This document shows, piece after piece, positions 53,641 through 62,399 of a stretch of 64,000 nucleotides of DNA; within the stretch, counting starts at the first letter, position 1, and each line of letters begins with the position of its first letter. The stretch lies in the NCBI RefSeq assembly GCF_020829625.1, contig NZ_JAIVFX010000004.1, positions 79,220 to 143,219 on the forward strand. The letters are read 5' to 3'. The DNA is from Nostoc sp. XA010. GTDB taxonomy: Bacteria; Cyanobacteriota; Cyanobacteriia; Cyanobacteriales; Nostocaceae. The notes below the pieces were generated by a model. It was not told where the DNA came from, did no database searches, and worked only from the letters and a program-made list of their open reading frames with translations. Both the position numbers and the translations under genes were made by a program.

Positions 53641-55476
53641 TCAATCAATCTTCAAGTTGAAAGGCAAACGGGCGTAAACCCCTTGTGGATCGTTCATCTT
53701 TTGCAGAATTTCGATTTCCTCTTGCAACTTGTGGAATTCATTCATGAGGGGATTGGATTGTTTGAGTTGCGTCTCCTCAATTCCTAAAGCAGTCCGCACT
53801 TCTTCGGTTGCACGTCCAAAAAACCGTTCTCCAAAACTGTTAGTGCGAGGATATTCTTGCACTTCCCAATCTTCTCCTAGTTTTGCCTGCTTGGCAGCAT
53901 AAGCGATCGCACTATTCAAGCCGCCAATTTCATCCACCAAACCAATTTCTTTTGCTGCCACACCAGACCAAACCCGTCCTTGGGCAATTTCTGCTACTTT
54001 TTGTTCTGGGAGTTTCCGACCTTGAGAAACTTTATTCAGAAACATATTATAAATTCGGTTAACACTACGCTGATAAAGTGCCAACTCTTGGGGCGATTTC
54101 GGCCGCGAAACTGTTTGACTATCAGCATAGGTTCCAGTTTTTACCGAATCCCAGGTGATGCCATTATCATTAGCCAGCTTTTCACCATTGAACAACACCC
54201 CAAACACACCTATTGAACCTGTAATGGTATTTGGTTCGGCAAAAATGCGATTAGAGTCGCTAGCAATCCAGTAACCACCAGAGGCGGCTACATCACCCAT
54301 TGAGACTACAACCGGTTTTACCTTACGAGTTAATTTCACTTCTCGCTGCATGACTTCAGATGCAGTAGCGCTACCACCAGGACTATTAATCCGTAGTACA
54401 ACAGCTTTCACATCCTTATCTTGTCGTAGTTTGTTGAAGATTTTGGCAAAGCGATCGCCTCCTACTTGTCCATCTTCTCCTTTACCATCAACAATCTCAC
54501 CTTCAGCATAAACAACGGCAATTTCATTTTTTGAACTACGTTCTACACCCAAAGATTTGCCAGAAACTTCTGCATAGCTATTCAGGCTAATTTGTCGGAA
54601 TGTTTTGTCGTCTTTATCACTACCTGTCAACTTTTTCAGGTCAGTTACCACTTCATCGGGGTATTGAACTTGATCAACTAAACCGCTAGTTTTGGCTTGT
54701 GTGGCTTCGAGTAGCGCCTGAGTATTTGCGATCGCTTGCAACTGGTTAGGTTCAATTTTCCGACTTGCGCCTACAGTAGTGCGCCACTCTCCCCAAACAT
54801 CATCCAACAATTTTTGAGTTTGTTCACGGTTTTCTGGACTCAACTTTTTGAGGATAAACGGTTCTACAGCGCCCTTAAATTTCCCCACCCGCACGACTTG
54901 AATACCAATGCCATATTTCTGCAATGCTCCCGTTAAGAACATCGGTTGCGAACTCAAGCCGTTGATTTCCATCATTCCTAGAGGATTAAGTACAATGGAA
55001 TCTGCCACTGAACTAAGGTAATATTCCTTTTCACTCCAATCAGTGCCATAAGCGATAATCTTTTTCCCAGAAGCGCGAAACTCTTCCAACGCTTTCCGAA
55101 TTTCTTTCAGGGAGGCATAGCCGACGTTACCAGCTTGGCTTGTGCTTGTTGCATCTAAATAGATCCCGATAATTCGCGGATCGCGTCGCGCCTTTTCCAA
55201 AGTTTCTACAACTTTGCGGAGTGCCATCCTATCTTCATCTACACCTGATAATGTGTTTTGAAACAGTTCGCCTGAACTCGGTTCGCTATCAGTAATTTTC
55301 ATTGACAAGTCAAAAACCAGCATTGACTTATCTTTCACATTTGGCCCAGTATCTTTAGAGGAGCTAGCAGCCAATATCAGCAAGAATAATCCAGTGGTTC
55401 CCAGACCACCGAAAATAATTAGTCCTAGTAAGGTGCCAACTATACTAGCAAAAGTTTGTTTGATAAAATTACGCAT
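53641..55476 (-). CDS. sppA: Signal peptide peptidase SppA (67K type)
   Basis: The 611-residue membrane serine protease has an N-terminal transmembrane segment (IVGTLLGLIIFGGLGTTGLF) and two SppA-type domains. The catalytic Lys lies in GKFKGAVEPF of the first domain, and the Ser in DVAASGGYWIAS of the second, a Ser/Lys dyad as in E. coli SppA. The second domain also has RINSPGGSATASEVMQREVK. It degrades cleaved signal peptides; cyanobacterial SppA has also been linked to thylakoid protein turnover under light stress. It is a long, double-domain form. The gene appears monocistronic. Confidence 0.9.
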   Translation of the reverse strand: MRNFIKQTFASIVGTLLGLIIFGGLGTTGLFLLILAASSSKDTGPNVKDKSMLVFDLSMKITDSEPSSGELFQNTLSGVDEDRMALRKVVETLEKARRDPRIIGIYLDATSTSQAGNVGYASLKEIRKALEEFRASGKKIIAYGTDWSEKEYYLSSVADSIVLNPLGMMEINGLSSQPMFLTGALQKYGIGIQVVRVGKFKGAVEPFILKKLSPENREQTQKLLDDVWGEWRTTVGASRKIEPNQLQAIANTQALLEATQAKTSGLVDQVQYPDEVVTDLKKLTGSDKDDKTFRQISLNSYAEVSGKSLGVERSSKNEIAVVYAEGEIVDGKGEDGQVGGDRFAKIFNKLRQDKDVKAVVLRINSPGGSATASEVMQREVKLTRKVKPVVVSMGDVAASGGYWIASDSNRIFAEPNTITGSIGVFGVLFNGEKLANDNGITWDSVKTGTYADSQTVSRPKSPQELALYQRSVNRIYNMFLNKVSQGRKLPEQKVAEIAQGRVWSGVAAKEIGLVDEIGGLNSAIAYAAKQAKLGEDWEVQEYPRTNSFGERFFGRATEEVRTALGIEETQLKQSNPLMNEFHKLQEEIEILQKMNDPQGVYARLPFNLKID

Positions 55477-55556
55477 TAGTTATTAGTTATTAGTTATTGG
55501 GAATTGGGAATTGGGCATTTACAAATGACAAAGGACAAATGACAAATGACAAATCA
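55477..55556. repeat. Short tandem repeats (ATTAGTT, AATTGGG and AAATGAC types)
   Basis: Three heptamer families follow each other between fni and sppA: TTAGTTA three times, AATTGGG twice and ACAAATG four times. Confidence 0.85.
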
Positions 55557-55565
55557 CCTATTTAC

Positions 55566-56615
55566 CTATTCTATGCGCTGTAAACTATCAGAGTGCTTTA
55601 ACTGATATAAGGTAGCGTTGCCAGTGCAAAATAAGACTGTGGTAATTTCGGCAATTAATACTTCAGCAAGTTCTGCAACTGCTGTCTCTGATGTTGCTGC
55701 TGCTTGCAAAAAAGGCATTGCTAAACCAGCTATATCTGCTCCCAAGGCGATCGCGGCTGCAACATCCACTCCATGACGCAAACCTCCCGAAGCAATTAAG
55801 GGCACATTTGGAGCGATCGCTCTAATAGTTGTAATACACTCTGCCGTCGGTAAACCCCAATCGGCAAACGTCCTTCCTAAGCGACGTTGCAAGGGATTTT
55901 CTGCCCGTTCGCTTTCTACTTTTGCCCAAGAAGTACCTCCAGCACCAGCTACATCAATTGCTGCTACTCCGGCGGCAATGAGTTTGTTGGCGATCGCTGC
56001 TGAAATGCCGTTACCAACTTCCTTCGCAATCACTGGCACTGGTAGTTTACCGCACAAATCAGCTATTTTGTCAATTAAACCCCGAAAATTAGTATCACCT
56101 TTGGGTTGAATGCACTCTTGTAAAGGGTTAATGTGTAAAATCAGGGCATCAGCCTCTAGGATATCCACTACCTGCAAACATTCATCTAAGCCGTACTTAT
56201 AGTTAAGTTGCACAGCGCCCAAGTTCGCAAATAGCAGAACATCGGGGGCATACTTGCGGACAGCAAAAGTATCAGCCACTTGGGGTTTTTCTACTGCTAC
56301 GCGCTGGGAACCGACACCCATTGCAATTTTGTAGTGTTGCGCGACTTGCGCCAAACGTTGGTTAATCATTGCGGCTTGTTCTGTTCCGCCAGTCATGGAA
56401 GAAATTAACAAGGGTGCGCCAAGGTGTTTCCCTAGGAAAGTTGTACTGATATCAATATCGTTGTGGTTGAGTTCGGGTAAGCAAGAATGGGTAAAGCGAT
56501 AACGTTCCAGTCCATTGGTGATTTGATGAGACTGAACATCTTCTTCTAAGCAAATCCGAATGTGATCGGCTTTGCGATTCTGAGTTTGTGCAGAGATGTT
56601 GGTAGGGGCGTTCAC
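55566..56615 (-). CDS. fni: Isopentenyl-diphosphate delta-isomerase, type 2
   Basis: The 349-residue FMN-dependent enzyme interconverts isopentenyl and dimethylallyl diphosphate in isoprenoid synthesis. Its motifs are [16 protein letters not shown] at the start, [20 protein letters not shown] (FMN region), [51 protein letters not shown] and [20 protein letters not shown]. It uses NADPH and FMN with Mg. Type 2 enzymes are the form found in cyanobacteria. The start lies upstream of a Uma2 gene on the opposite strand. Confidence 0.93.
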   Translation of the reverse strand: MNAPTNISAQTQNRKADHIRICLEEDVQSHQITNGLERYRFTHSCLPELNHNDIDISTTFLGKHLGAPLLISSMTGGTEQAAMINQRLAQVAQHYKIAMGVGSQRVAVEKPQVADTFAVRKYAPDVLLFANLGAVQLNYKYGLDECLQVVDILEADALILHINPLQECIQPKGDTNFRGLIDKIADLCGKLPVPVIAKEVGNGISAAIANKLIAAGVAAIDVAGAGGTSWAKVESERAENPLQRRLGRTFADWGLPTAECITTIRAIAPNVPLIASGGLRHGVDVAAAIALGADIAGLAMPFLQAAATSETAVAELAEVLIAEITTVLFCTGNATLYQLKHSDSLQRIE

Positions 56616-56768
56616 TGGTGGGTATGGCTAAAAGTATTGGCTTGCGATCGCTATTGTTACATTGTCTGCAATCAGATTTTTATAACAAAATTATTTATTT
56701 TGGCTATCTTTAGGGTACGTTACGCTATTGATAACATACCCATTCCCTCATTTTATGAGTTAATTAAT

Positions 56769-57164
56769 ATGGTTTTACAAACAGAAAAGCGCTACTACAC
56801 CCCAGAAGAATATTTGGAATTAGAAGAGAAGGCTGAATATAAAAATGAATACAGAGACGGAGAAATTATACCCATCACAGGGGGAACAACTAACCACAAC
56901 AAAATTGCACTTAATTTTTGTCGCAAATTTCCCTTGACAGTGCAAGGGCAAGATTATGAGATTTACATAGGGGATGTGAAATTATCAATACCTCGTTATC
57001 GCATTAATACTTATCCTGATGTTATGGTCATCAAAGATAAGCCTATTTACGAGGGAACAGGTAAAACAATTATCACTAATCCTTTATTAATTGTTGAAGT
57101 CTTATCAAATTCAACTAAAAATTATGACAAAACAGATAAGTTTAAATATTATCAAATTGTTTAA
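56769..57164 (+). CDS. Uma2 family protein, C-terminally truncated
   Basis: The 131-residue product starts QTEKRYYTPEEYLELEEKAE and has the Uma2 catalytic block RINTYPDVMVIK (Asp) and NPLLIVEVLSNSTKNYDK (E-x-L, where Lys is usual). It stops at YYQIV after KFKYY, where family members normally continue KFKYYRSIPSFxEYI and so on for about 50 residues. The sequence after the stop has no clear frame to extend it. It is either a pseudogene or a shortened form, probably cut by the repeat insertion that follows. Confidence 0.7.
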   Translation: MVLQTEKRYYTPEEYLELEEKAEYKNEYRDGEIIPITGGTTNHNKIALNFCRKFPLTVQGQDYEIYIGDVKLSIPRYRINTYPDVMVIKDKPIYEGTGKTIITNPLLIVEVLSNSTKNYDKTDKFKYYQIV

Positions 57165-57400
57165 GCTGATCGAATCACCAAAGTCAAGGGTGGAATTAAT
57201 CGATTTAAATCCGATTACTCTCTGTTCAGTTTTTTCTAGCACGGGAGAGCTTCTTTTTTTGCGTGGCATTAATGCATACTTTTTACTAAACTTTATCTTT
57301 CTAGAGTGTCTCAATGGAACAGTATAGTGGTTCAGTAAAACTTGCAAAATAAGGTATTTTTTGTAACAAGATTGAAATACTAGCTCAATAATTACACGAC

Positions 57401-57547
57401 AATAAAGTTGTGTTCTGAACGAATAAAGTTGTGTTCTGAACGAATGAACTTGTGTTCTGAACGAATGAACTTGTGTTCTGGACGAATGAACTTGTGTTCT
57501 GGACGAATGAACTTGTGTTCTGAACGAATGAACTTGTGTTCTGGACG
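57401..57547. repeat. 21-bp minisatellite, seven units plus a degenerate eighth
   Basis: Seven tandem 21-bp units of AATGAACTTGTGTTCTGAACG type start at 57401, 57422, 57443, 57464, 57485, 57506 and 57527, differing at few positions; an eighth degenerates after 57548. Because 21 is a multiple of 3, the array is open in frames of both strands: (MNLCSER)n on plus and (EHKFIRS/P)n on minus. I see no ribosome binding site or known domain, so coding is doubtful. Confidence 0.9.
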
Positions 57548-57647
57548 AATGGACTTGTGCGCTTGATTACTTATTAAACCTGAAGAAGCCCACCCAAGAA
57601 TAAGGCTACGGTGTACATACAAGTCTGAAATAGCTGATTAACCAAGG

Positions 57648-57750
57648 TTTTACCCCACCCTAACCCTCCCCTTGTAAAGGGGAGGGAACTAGATTTCTTT
57701 CCGGCTTCCCCCCTTTCCAAGGGGGGATTGAGGGGGGTAATTTGACTTGT
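57648..57750. repeat. C/G-rich foldback repeat
   Basis: CCCTCCCCTTGTAAAGGGGAGGG and CCCCCCTTTCCAAGGGGGG-type stems are close together. The same kind of element is at 63040-63136 and inside the element at 17240-17373. It looks like an interspersed palindromic repeat. Confidence 0.65.
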
Positions 57751-57781
57751 GTATACACCGAGCAAAGAGGGGCTTGTGATA

Positions 57782-58042
57782 TTATTGATCCTCAGAACGG
57801 CGATGTTTGGGTAACAGGCTCTTTTTGTGTTTTTCTTGCAAACTGCTGGCTTGTTTCAGGACTGGAATACACTGGTTAATCATCCACATTAAAACCTCGA
57901 TTGGTGAGTCTCCTTGCTGAAGGCGGTTTTCGGCATTTACGCCAATTAATATTGTTTGCAGAATTAGTAAGAAAGCGTAGGCGTAGCCCGTCGTAGACAT
58001 CGCTCTTTGACTTGCACTTTTACCACGTTTTTGAAATGACAT
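57782..58042 (-). CDS. Small hypothetical protein, doubtful
   Basis: The 86-residue reading frame starts SFQKRGKSASQRAMSTTGYA, continues LLILQTILIGVNAENRLQQG and ends in a basic tail (KSLLPKHRRSEDQ). The N-terminal AMSTTGYAYA part is encoded by the 29-bp interspersed repeat at 57975-58003, so this part is probably not native. The rest (SPIEVLMWMINQCIPVLKQA) could be a small helical protein. I do not recognise it, and it may be a decayed gene. Confidence 0.35.
   Translation of the reverse strand: MSFQKRGKSASQRAMSTTGYAYAFLLILQTILIGVNAENRLQQGDSPIEVLMWMINQCIPVLKQASSLQEKHKKSLLPKHRRSEDQ
57975..58003. repeat. 29-bp interspersed repeat
   Basis: GCGTAGGCGTAGCCCGTCGT and the following nine bases match the copy at 62022-62050 except at one position. 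Confidence 0.8.
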
Positions 58043-58196
58043 CTGAATTCACCTTGTTTTTAGGTTTACAAGGTCAATTATTTTTTTGGGTATTTCCGCA
58101 GACACATCCCCCACGCAACATCTATAATGCTTGTATCGTCAGGTTTTCCAGCTTGGGGAAGCTTGTTTGTTTGGGTAATTCAAAATTATTTGACTG

Positions 58197-61100
58197 ATGT
58201 CAAGAAATATTCGTGGAGATGAATCAGCTTTAGAGAATGTACTCAGTCTGGTAGAAGCATTGCTGCAACTGTCGGTAGAGCAAGATTGTGAATCCAAACT
58301 TCCACTTTGCCTTGTCTGGGATGCTGATAAGCTGCGAATTACCGGATATAAAAGCCAACAAACAAGAGGAAACAGAAGCAAAACAACTGAAGTTGGTACA
58401 AAGAAGGAATATTTACTCAACCAGATTAAAGATGCTGGTAAAAGTTTAAAACTTCCCCGGCAAAAAGCAGAATCTAATGTTTCTCAGAAAGACAGACAAT
58501 TACAAGAGCTTCAAACTGCACTTGACTGGCTATGGGAGTTAGGAGTGCGAGAACCGCAAAAAGCTGCGAATAATAAAGGTTATTGGAAATTTACCCTGAC
58601 GCTAAAACATCAGACAGTGACGATAAAAGATAATCTGGAGGTAGTTAAGCAGAAGTGGAACGAATACCAAAAGACGAATTTAAAAGAAACATCCCAAGTA
58701 GAAACAACAGATAATAGCTTGGATTGGCAAGAAATCTGCGGCGCTATGCTGGAAAAGCACAAGCGTCTTACCACAAATGAGTTGCTGTTTGCTGATGATG
58801 AGATGAAATTTGAGCTAGAGGCAATTCATGTCCCTTTAGCATTGGTGGAGCGTAACAAACCGAAGAAGTGCAGCGAGAATATTTCCGCAGAACAAGGTTC
58901 GCAACTTTACGAACCGAGTTATGAAGAAAAGCAGCGATTTGAACATGAGGCTTTTTTAGAGCAAGTTATCCGTGATGGTGTTGGTAAAATTCAAGGATAC
59001 CGTATCGCTTTAATTGGGGAACCGGGTGCGGGAAAAACTACTCAGTTGCAAACTATAGCTTTTTGGATATTAAACAACAATCTGGGTTTACCAATTTGGA
59101 TTTCTTTGGCAGACTTACAAGGAAAGAGTGTAGAAAATTATCTGCTTCAAGATTGGCTGAAGAATGCTTTAAAAGTTGTGCGTGTAACAGAAGAACAGGA
59201 AGACACTTTAGAAAAATTATTCAAGAATAATTGTGTATGGTTGTTGTTGGATGCAGCAGATGAAATGTCCTCACCCCAACCATTAACTGAGATTTCCCAG
59301 CAGTTGACGGGATGGGTGGAAGATGCGCGGGTTGTGCTGACTTGTCGGGTGAATGTTTGGGAAGCAAACGCGGGCGCCTTACAAAAGTTTCAGACGTATC
59401 GGTTACTCAATTTTGAATATCCGCAACAAGTGCAAGAGTTTATTGGGCGTTGGTTTCACAACAAGGATGCAGACAAAGGGGAAAGATTATGGCAGGAATT
59501 AGATAAAGCTGAACGTCAGCGCATCCAAGATTTAGTTAAAAATCCTTTGCGGTTAGCGCTCTTGTGTAGCACTTGGCAAGGTTCCGATAAAGGTTTACCG
59601 GAAACTAAAGCCGGGCTTTATCAGCAGTTTGTTAAGCGGTTCTACACTTGGAAAAAAAATCGCTTTCGCACGACTCAAGAGCAGCGACAAAAACTAAACG
59701 CAGCACTGGGACGTTTGGCAAAGCGGGCAATTGACACAGAAACTTCTCGCTTTCGGTTGCGCCATGAGTTTGTAAGTAATGAATTGGGCGATCCAGAAGA
59801 GGAGGGTTCTCTATTTTGGTTGGCGCTAAAGTTGGGATGGCTAAATCAAGTTGGACTGGCTGCCGAATCTGACATTGAAGAGGAAGTTTACGCTTTTTAC
59901 CACACCACATTTGAGGAATATTTTGCAGCGTTGGCGATCGCTGATTGGCACGAGTTTCTGAATCATGTTCCCGACAACCCCGCGCTAGGCGTTTATCGCA
60001 TTTTAGCCCCGCAGTGGAAAGAGGTGATTTTGCTGTGGTTGGGACGTGAGGATGTGGAGAGGGAGGAGAAGGAAGAGTTTATTCAGGCGTTGGTGGAATT
60101 TGATGATGGGTGCGGAGAATACAGAGTTATTGATAGAGTCAGAAAGGGATTTTACGAGTTTCGCGCTTATTTTCTCGCTGCTGCGGGGGTTGATGAGTGG
60201 AAAAATTCTGTCAACGCAGATGCTATTGTGACGGAAATCGTTAAATGGGGCTTTGGCGAGTTTAAAGTTGAACAAAACGAGTGGGTAAAATTTCTTACAC
60301 CAATCGCAGAGGGAGCATCGACAGCACTACCTCAGACAAATCGCATAAAAGCGATTGATGCTTTGGTGGAGTTAATCGGCAAACCACAACTGTATTTTTC
60401 TGCCCGAAGGCGAGCGGTATCTAGCTTAGGGAAAATTGGCTGTGGCAACCAAAAAGCGATTGATACTTTAGTGGAGTTAATTGGCAAAACACAACTGGAT
60501 GATTTTACCCGATTCCTAGAGGCATCTAGCTTAGGGAAAATTGGCTGTGGCAACCAAAAAGCAATCGCTGCTTTGGTGGAGTTAATCGGCAATCCACAAC
60601 TGAATGATTTTACCCGATGGTTAGTAGCATCTAGCTTAGGGCAAATTGACCCAGGCAACAAAAAGGCGATTGATGCTTTGGTGGAGTTAATTAGTAAACC
60701 ACAACTAAATGATGATACCCGAAGGCAAGCGCTAGAAAGCTTAGGGAAGATTGGCTGTGGCAACGAAAAAGCGATTGATGCTTTGGTGGAGTTAATCGGC
60801 AATCCACAACTGAATGATTTTACCCGATTGCTAGCGGCACAAAGTTTATGGGAAATTGGGTCTGGCAACGAAAAGGCGATTGATTTTTTGGTCGAGTTAA
60901 GTGGCAATTTACAAGTGGATGTTTTTACCCGAAGGTTAGCGGCAGAAAGCTTAGGGAAAATTGGCTGTGGCAACGAAAAAGCGATTGATGCTTTGGTGGA
61001 GTTAATCGGCAATCCACAACTGAATGATTTTACCCGATGGCTAGCGGCAGAAAGTTTATGGCAAATTGACTCTGGCAACGAAAAAGCGATTGATGCTTTG

Positions 61101-61880
61101 GTAGAGTTAATCGGCAAACCACAACTGGATGATGATACCCGATCGCTAACGGCAGACAGCTTAGGGCAAATTGGCTCTGGCAATGAAAAAGCAATCGCTG
61201 CTTTGGTGGAGTTAATCGGCAATCCACAACTGAATGATTCTACCCGAAGACCAGTTGTAAAAAGCTTAGGGCAAATTGGCTCTAGCAACGAAAAAGTGAT
61301 TGATGCTTTGGTGGAGTTAATCGACAATCTACAACTGGATGATGATACCCGATCGCTAGCGGCAGAAAGCTTAGGGAAAATCGACCCAGGCAATCAAAAA
61401 GCGATTGATGCTTTGGTGGAGTTAATTGGCAAACCACAACTGAATGATTCTACCCGAAGACAAGCTGTAGAAAGCTTAGGGAAAATCGACCCAGGCAATC
61501 AAAAAGCGACTGGTGCTTTGGTAGAGTTAATTGGCAAACCACAACTGAATGATTCTACCCAAAGACAGGCTGTACAAAGCTTAGGGCAAATTGGCTCTGG
61601 CAATCAAAAAGCGACTGATGCTTTGGTAGAGTTAATCGGCAAACCACAACTGGATAATTATAGCCGATCGCTAGCGGCAGAAAGCTTAGGGAAAATTATG
61701 TTAGAGGAACAGATGCCGAATGTTGTCACCGTGTTGAAGGATTACCTATCACCTGAAACTTACGAAAATGACTTTAAGCGATTTGATAATTGCTACGAAA
61801 TTATCTGGAAGTGCGCCCAAAGTATGACCTACCTAGCTTTTTATCAAGCTTGGCATCAACAAGAGAAAGTGAAAGATTGA
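58197..61880 (+). CDS. NACHT STAND ATPase with 13 C-terminal HEAT repeats
   Basis: The 1227-residue protein has an uncharacterised N-terminal region (residues 1 to about 240, with a helical segment LQELQTALDWLWELGVREPQ), a NACHT NTPase domain and a HEAT array. Walker A is GEPGAGKTT (274-282) and the Walker B/sensor region is LLLDAADEMS, with Asp352 and Asp355. Next come NACHT winged-helix and arm segments (LVKNPLRLALLCSTWQGSDK, VYAFYHTTFEEYFAALAI). Residues 718-1172 hold 13 repeats of 35 residues (KAIDALVELIGKPQLNDDTR type). The tail FDNCYEIIWKCAQSMTYLAF is seen in other cyanobacterial NACHT proteins. Bacterial NACHT proteins can be phage-defence sensors; here this is inference. There is no recognisable effector domain. 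Confidence 0.88.
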   Translation: MSRNIRGDESALENVLSLVEALLQLSVEQDCESKLPLCLVWDADKLRITGYKSQQTRGNRSKTTEVGTKKEYLLNQIKDAGKSLKLPRQKAESNVSQKDRQLQELQTALDWLWELGVREPQKAANNKGYWKFTLTLKHQTVTIKDNLEVVKQKWNEYQKTNLKETSQVETTDNSLDWQEICGAMLEKHKRLTTNELLFADDEMKFELEAIHVPLALVERNKPKKCSENISAEQGSQLYEPSYEEKQRFEHEAFLEQVIRDGVGKIQGYRIALIGEPGAGKTTQLQTIAFWILNNNLGLPIWISLADLQGKSVENYLLQDWLKNALKVVRVTEEQEDTLEKLFKNNCVWLLLDAADEMSSPQPLTEISQQLTGWVEDARVVLTCRVNVWEANAGALQKFQTYRLLNFEYPQQVQEFIGRWFHNKDADKGERLWQELDKAERQRIQDLVKNPLRLALLCSTWQGSDKGLPETKAGLYQQFVKRFYTWKKNRFRTTQEQRQKLNAALGRLAKRAIDTETSRFRLRHEFVSNELGDPEEEGSLFWLALKLGWLNQVGLAAESDIEEEVYAFYHTTFEEYFAALAIADWHEFLNHVPDNPALGVYRILAPQWKEVILLWLGREDVEREEKEEFIQALVEFDDGCGEYRVIDRVRKGFYEFRAYFLAAAGVDEWKNSVNADAIVTEIVKWGFGEFKVEQNEWVKFLTPIAEGASTALPQTNRIKAIDALVELIGKPQLYFSARRRAVSSLGKIGCGNQKAIDTLVELIGKTQLDDFTRFLEASSLGKIGCGNQKAIAALVELIGNPQLNDFTRWLVASSLGQIDPGNKKAIDALVELISKPQLNDDTRRQALESLGKIGCGNEKAIDALVELIGNPQLNDFTRLLAAQSLWEIGSGNEKAIDFLVELSGNLQVDVFTRRLAAESLGKIGCGNEKAIDALVELIGNPQLNDFTRWLAAESLWQIDSGNEKAIDALVELIGKPQLDDDTRSLTADSLGQIGSGNEKAIAALVELIGNPQLNDSTRRPVVKSLGQIGSSNEKVIDALVELIDNLQLDDDTRSLAAESLGKIDPGNQKAIDALVELIGKPQLNDSTRRQAVESLGKIDPGNQKATGALVELIGKPQLNDSTQRQAVQSLGQIGSGNQKATDALVELIGKPQLDNYSRSLAAESLGKIMLEEQMPNVVTVLKDYLSPETYENDFKRFDNCYEIIWKCAQSMTYLAFYQAWHQQEKVKD
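60348..61712 (+). repeat. Thirteen 105-bp tandem repeats (HEAT array)
   Basis: The repeat unit is 105 bp (35 codons), with blocks such as GCTTTGGTGGAGTTAATCGG repeated almost unchanged in nearly every unit. The high DNA identity suggests recent expansion or gene conversion and allows change of unit number by recombination. Confidence 0.92.
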
Positions 61881-62021
61881 GAGTACGAAAGAAAAATACT
61901 TCCTTCAGCCAAAACATAAGGGAAATGTGGAAGCAGCAATCCCTTGTAAAGACGCGATTCATCGCATCTCGTAAGCGTCTCGTAAATCTATCGCGTCTGA
62001 TCTTTCCGCAATCCAGGGAAT

Positions 62022-62050
62022 GCGTAGGCGTAGCCCGTCGCAGACATCGC
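62022..62050. repeat. 29-bp interspersed repeat
   Basis: GCGTAGGCGTAGCCCGTCGC followed by AGACATCGC; same family as 5183-5211 (inverted), 57975-58003 and 62803-62830. Confidence 0.8.
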
Positions 62051-62126
62051 ACCTAGTAAAACAGATATTGTAAACAGAATGGGAATGCGACCGTTTTTGC
62101 GATCGCGCCGCGATGAATTGATTAAG
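62046..62126 (+). pseudogene. Relic of an unidentified gene, copy 1
   Basis: The frame PSKTDIVNRMGMRPFLRSRR DELIK can be read through this segment. The DNA is about 90% identical in its first part to 62762-62805. Neither copy has a start or stop fitting a gene. Copy 1 is broken upstream by the 29-bp repeat. Confidence 0.45.
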
Positions 62127-62135
62127 CGATCGCCT

Positions 62136-62399
62136 TTACGGTTTATATACCTCACTGCGATGAGCAATCACCACAACAAGTACCTGCACAAGTTCATCAT
62201 CTATAGAATAAATGACCCTGTAATCTCCGATTCGCTAGCGATAGTAACCTGCATAATCTCCCTTCAGGGCTTTAATGTTGGGGTGCGATCGAGGAGTTTG
62301 TTCTAGCTGCTACAAACATCGGGCAATTTTCTTAGCAAAAGCTTTGTCAGCATTGACATAAACTTCTTGGACATCGGGATGAAGAATAACTTCATACAT
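62136..62399 (-). pseudogene. RelE/ParE-type toxin gene with two in-frame stop codons
   Basis: The frame from ATG at 62399 reads MYEVILHPDVQEVYVNADKA, then FAKKIARCL, a TAG at codon 30 (62310-62312), QLEQTPRSHPNIKALKGDYA, a second TAG at 62235-62237, and RIGDYRVIYSIDDELVQVLV to TAA at 62136. The GDYRVIYxxDDExxxVxxxxHR pattern is that of RelE/ParE mRNA-interferase or gyrase toxins. Two independent stops make it a pseudogene. Its start overlaps the upstream antitoxin gene by 8 bases, the usual type II arrangement. Confidence 0.8.

Noticed and set aside
57401..57547. CRISPR array
   Set aside because: Units are contiguous 21-mers without spacers.
57392..57622. Minus-strand gene across the 21-bp minisatellite
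   Set aside because: The repeat alone keeps the frame open; there is no ribosome binding site, domain or conserved context, so it is treated as a repeat only.
60332..61393. Long minus-strand frame opposite the HEAT repeats (353 codons)
   Set aside because: The repeat unit is a multiple of three bases, so an antisense frame stays open by chance of composition; the repetitive Ser/Pro/Cys text (SSSCGLPINSTKASIAFSLP) has no known domain and the plus-strand NACHT gene explains the region.
60348..61712. CRISPR-like or regulatory direct repeats
   Set aside because: The repeats are in frame within a large protein and match HEAT structure.
61790..62306. Short frames after the NACHT gene on both strands
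   Set aside because: They overlap the NACHT end, the 29-bp repeat and the decayed toxin in wrong frames.
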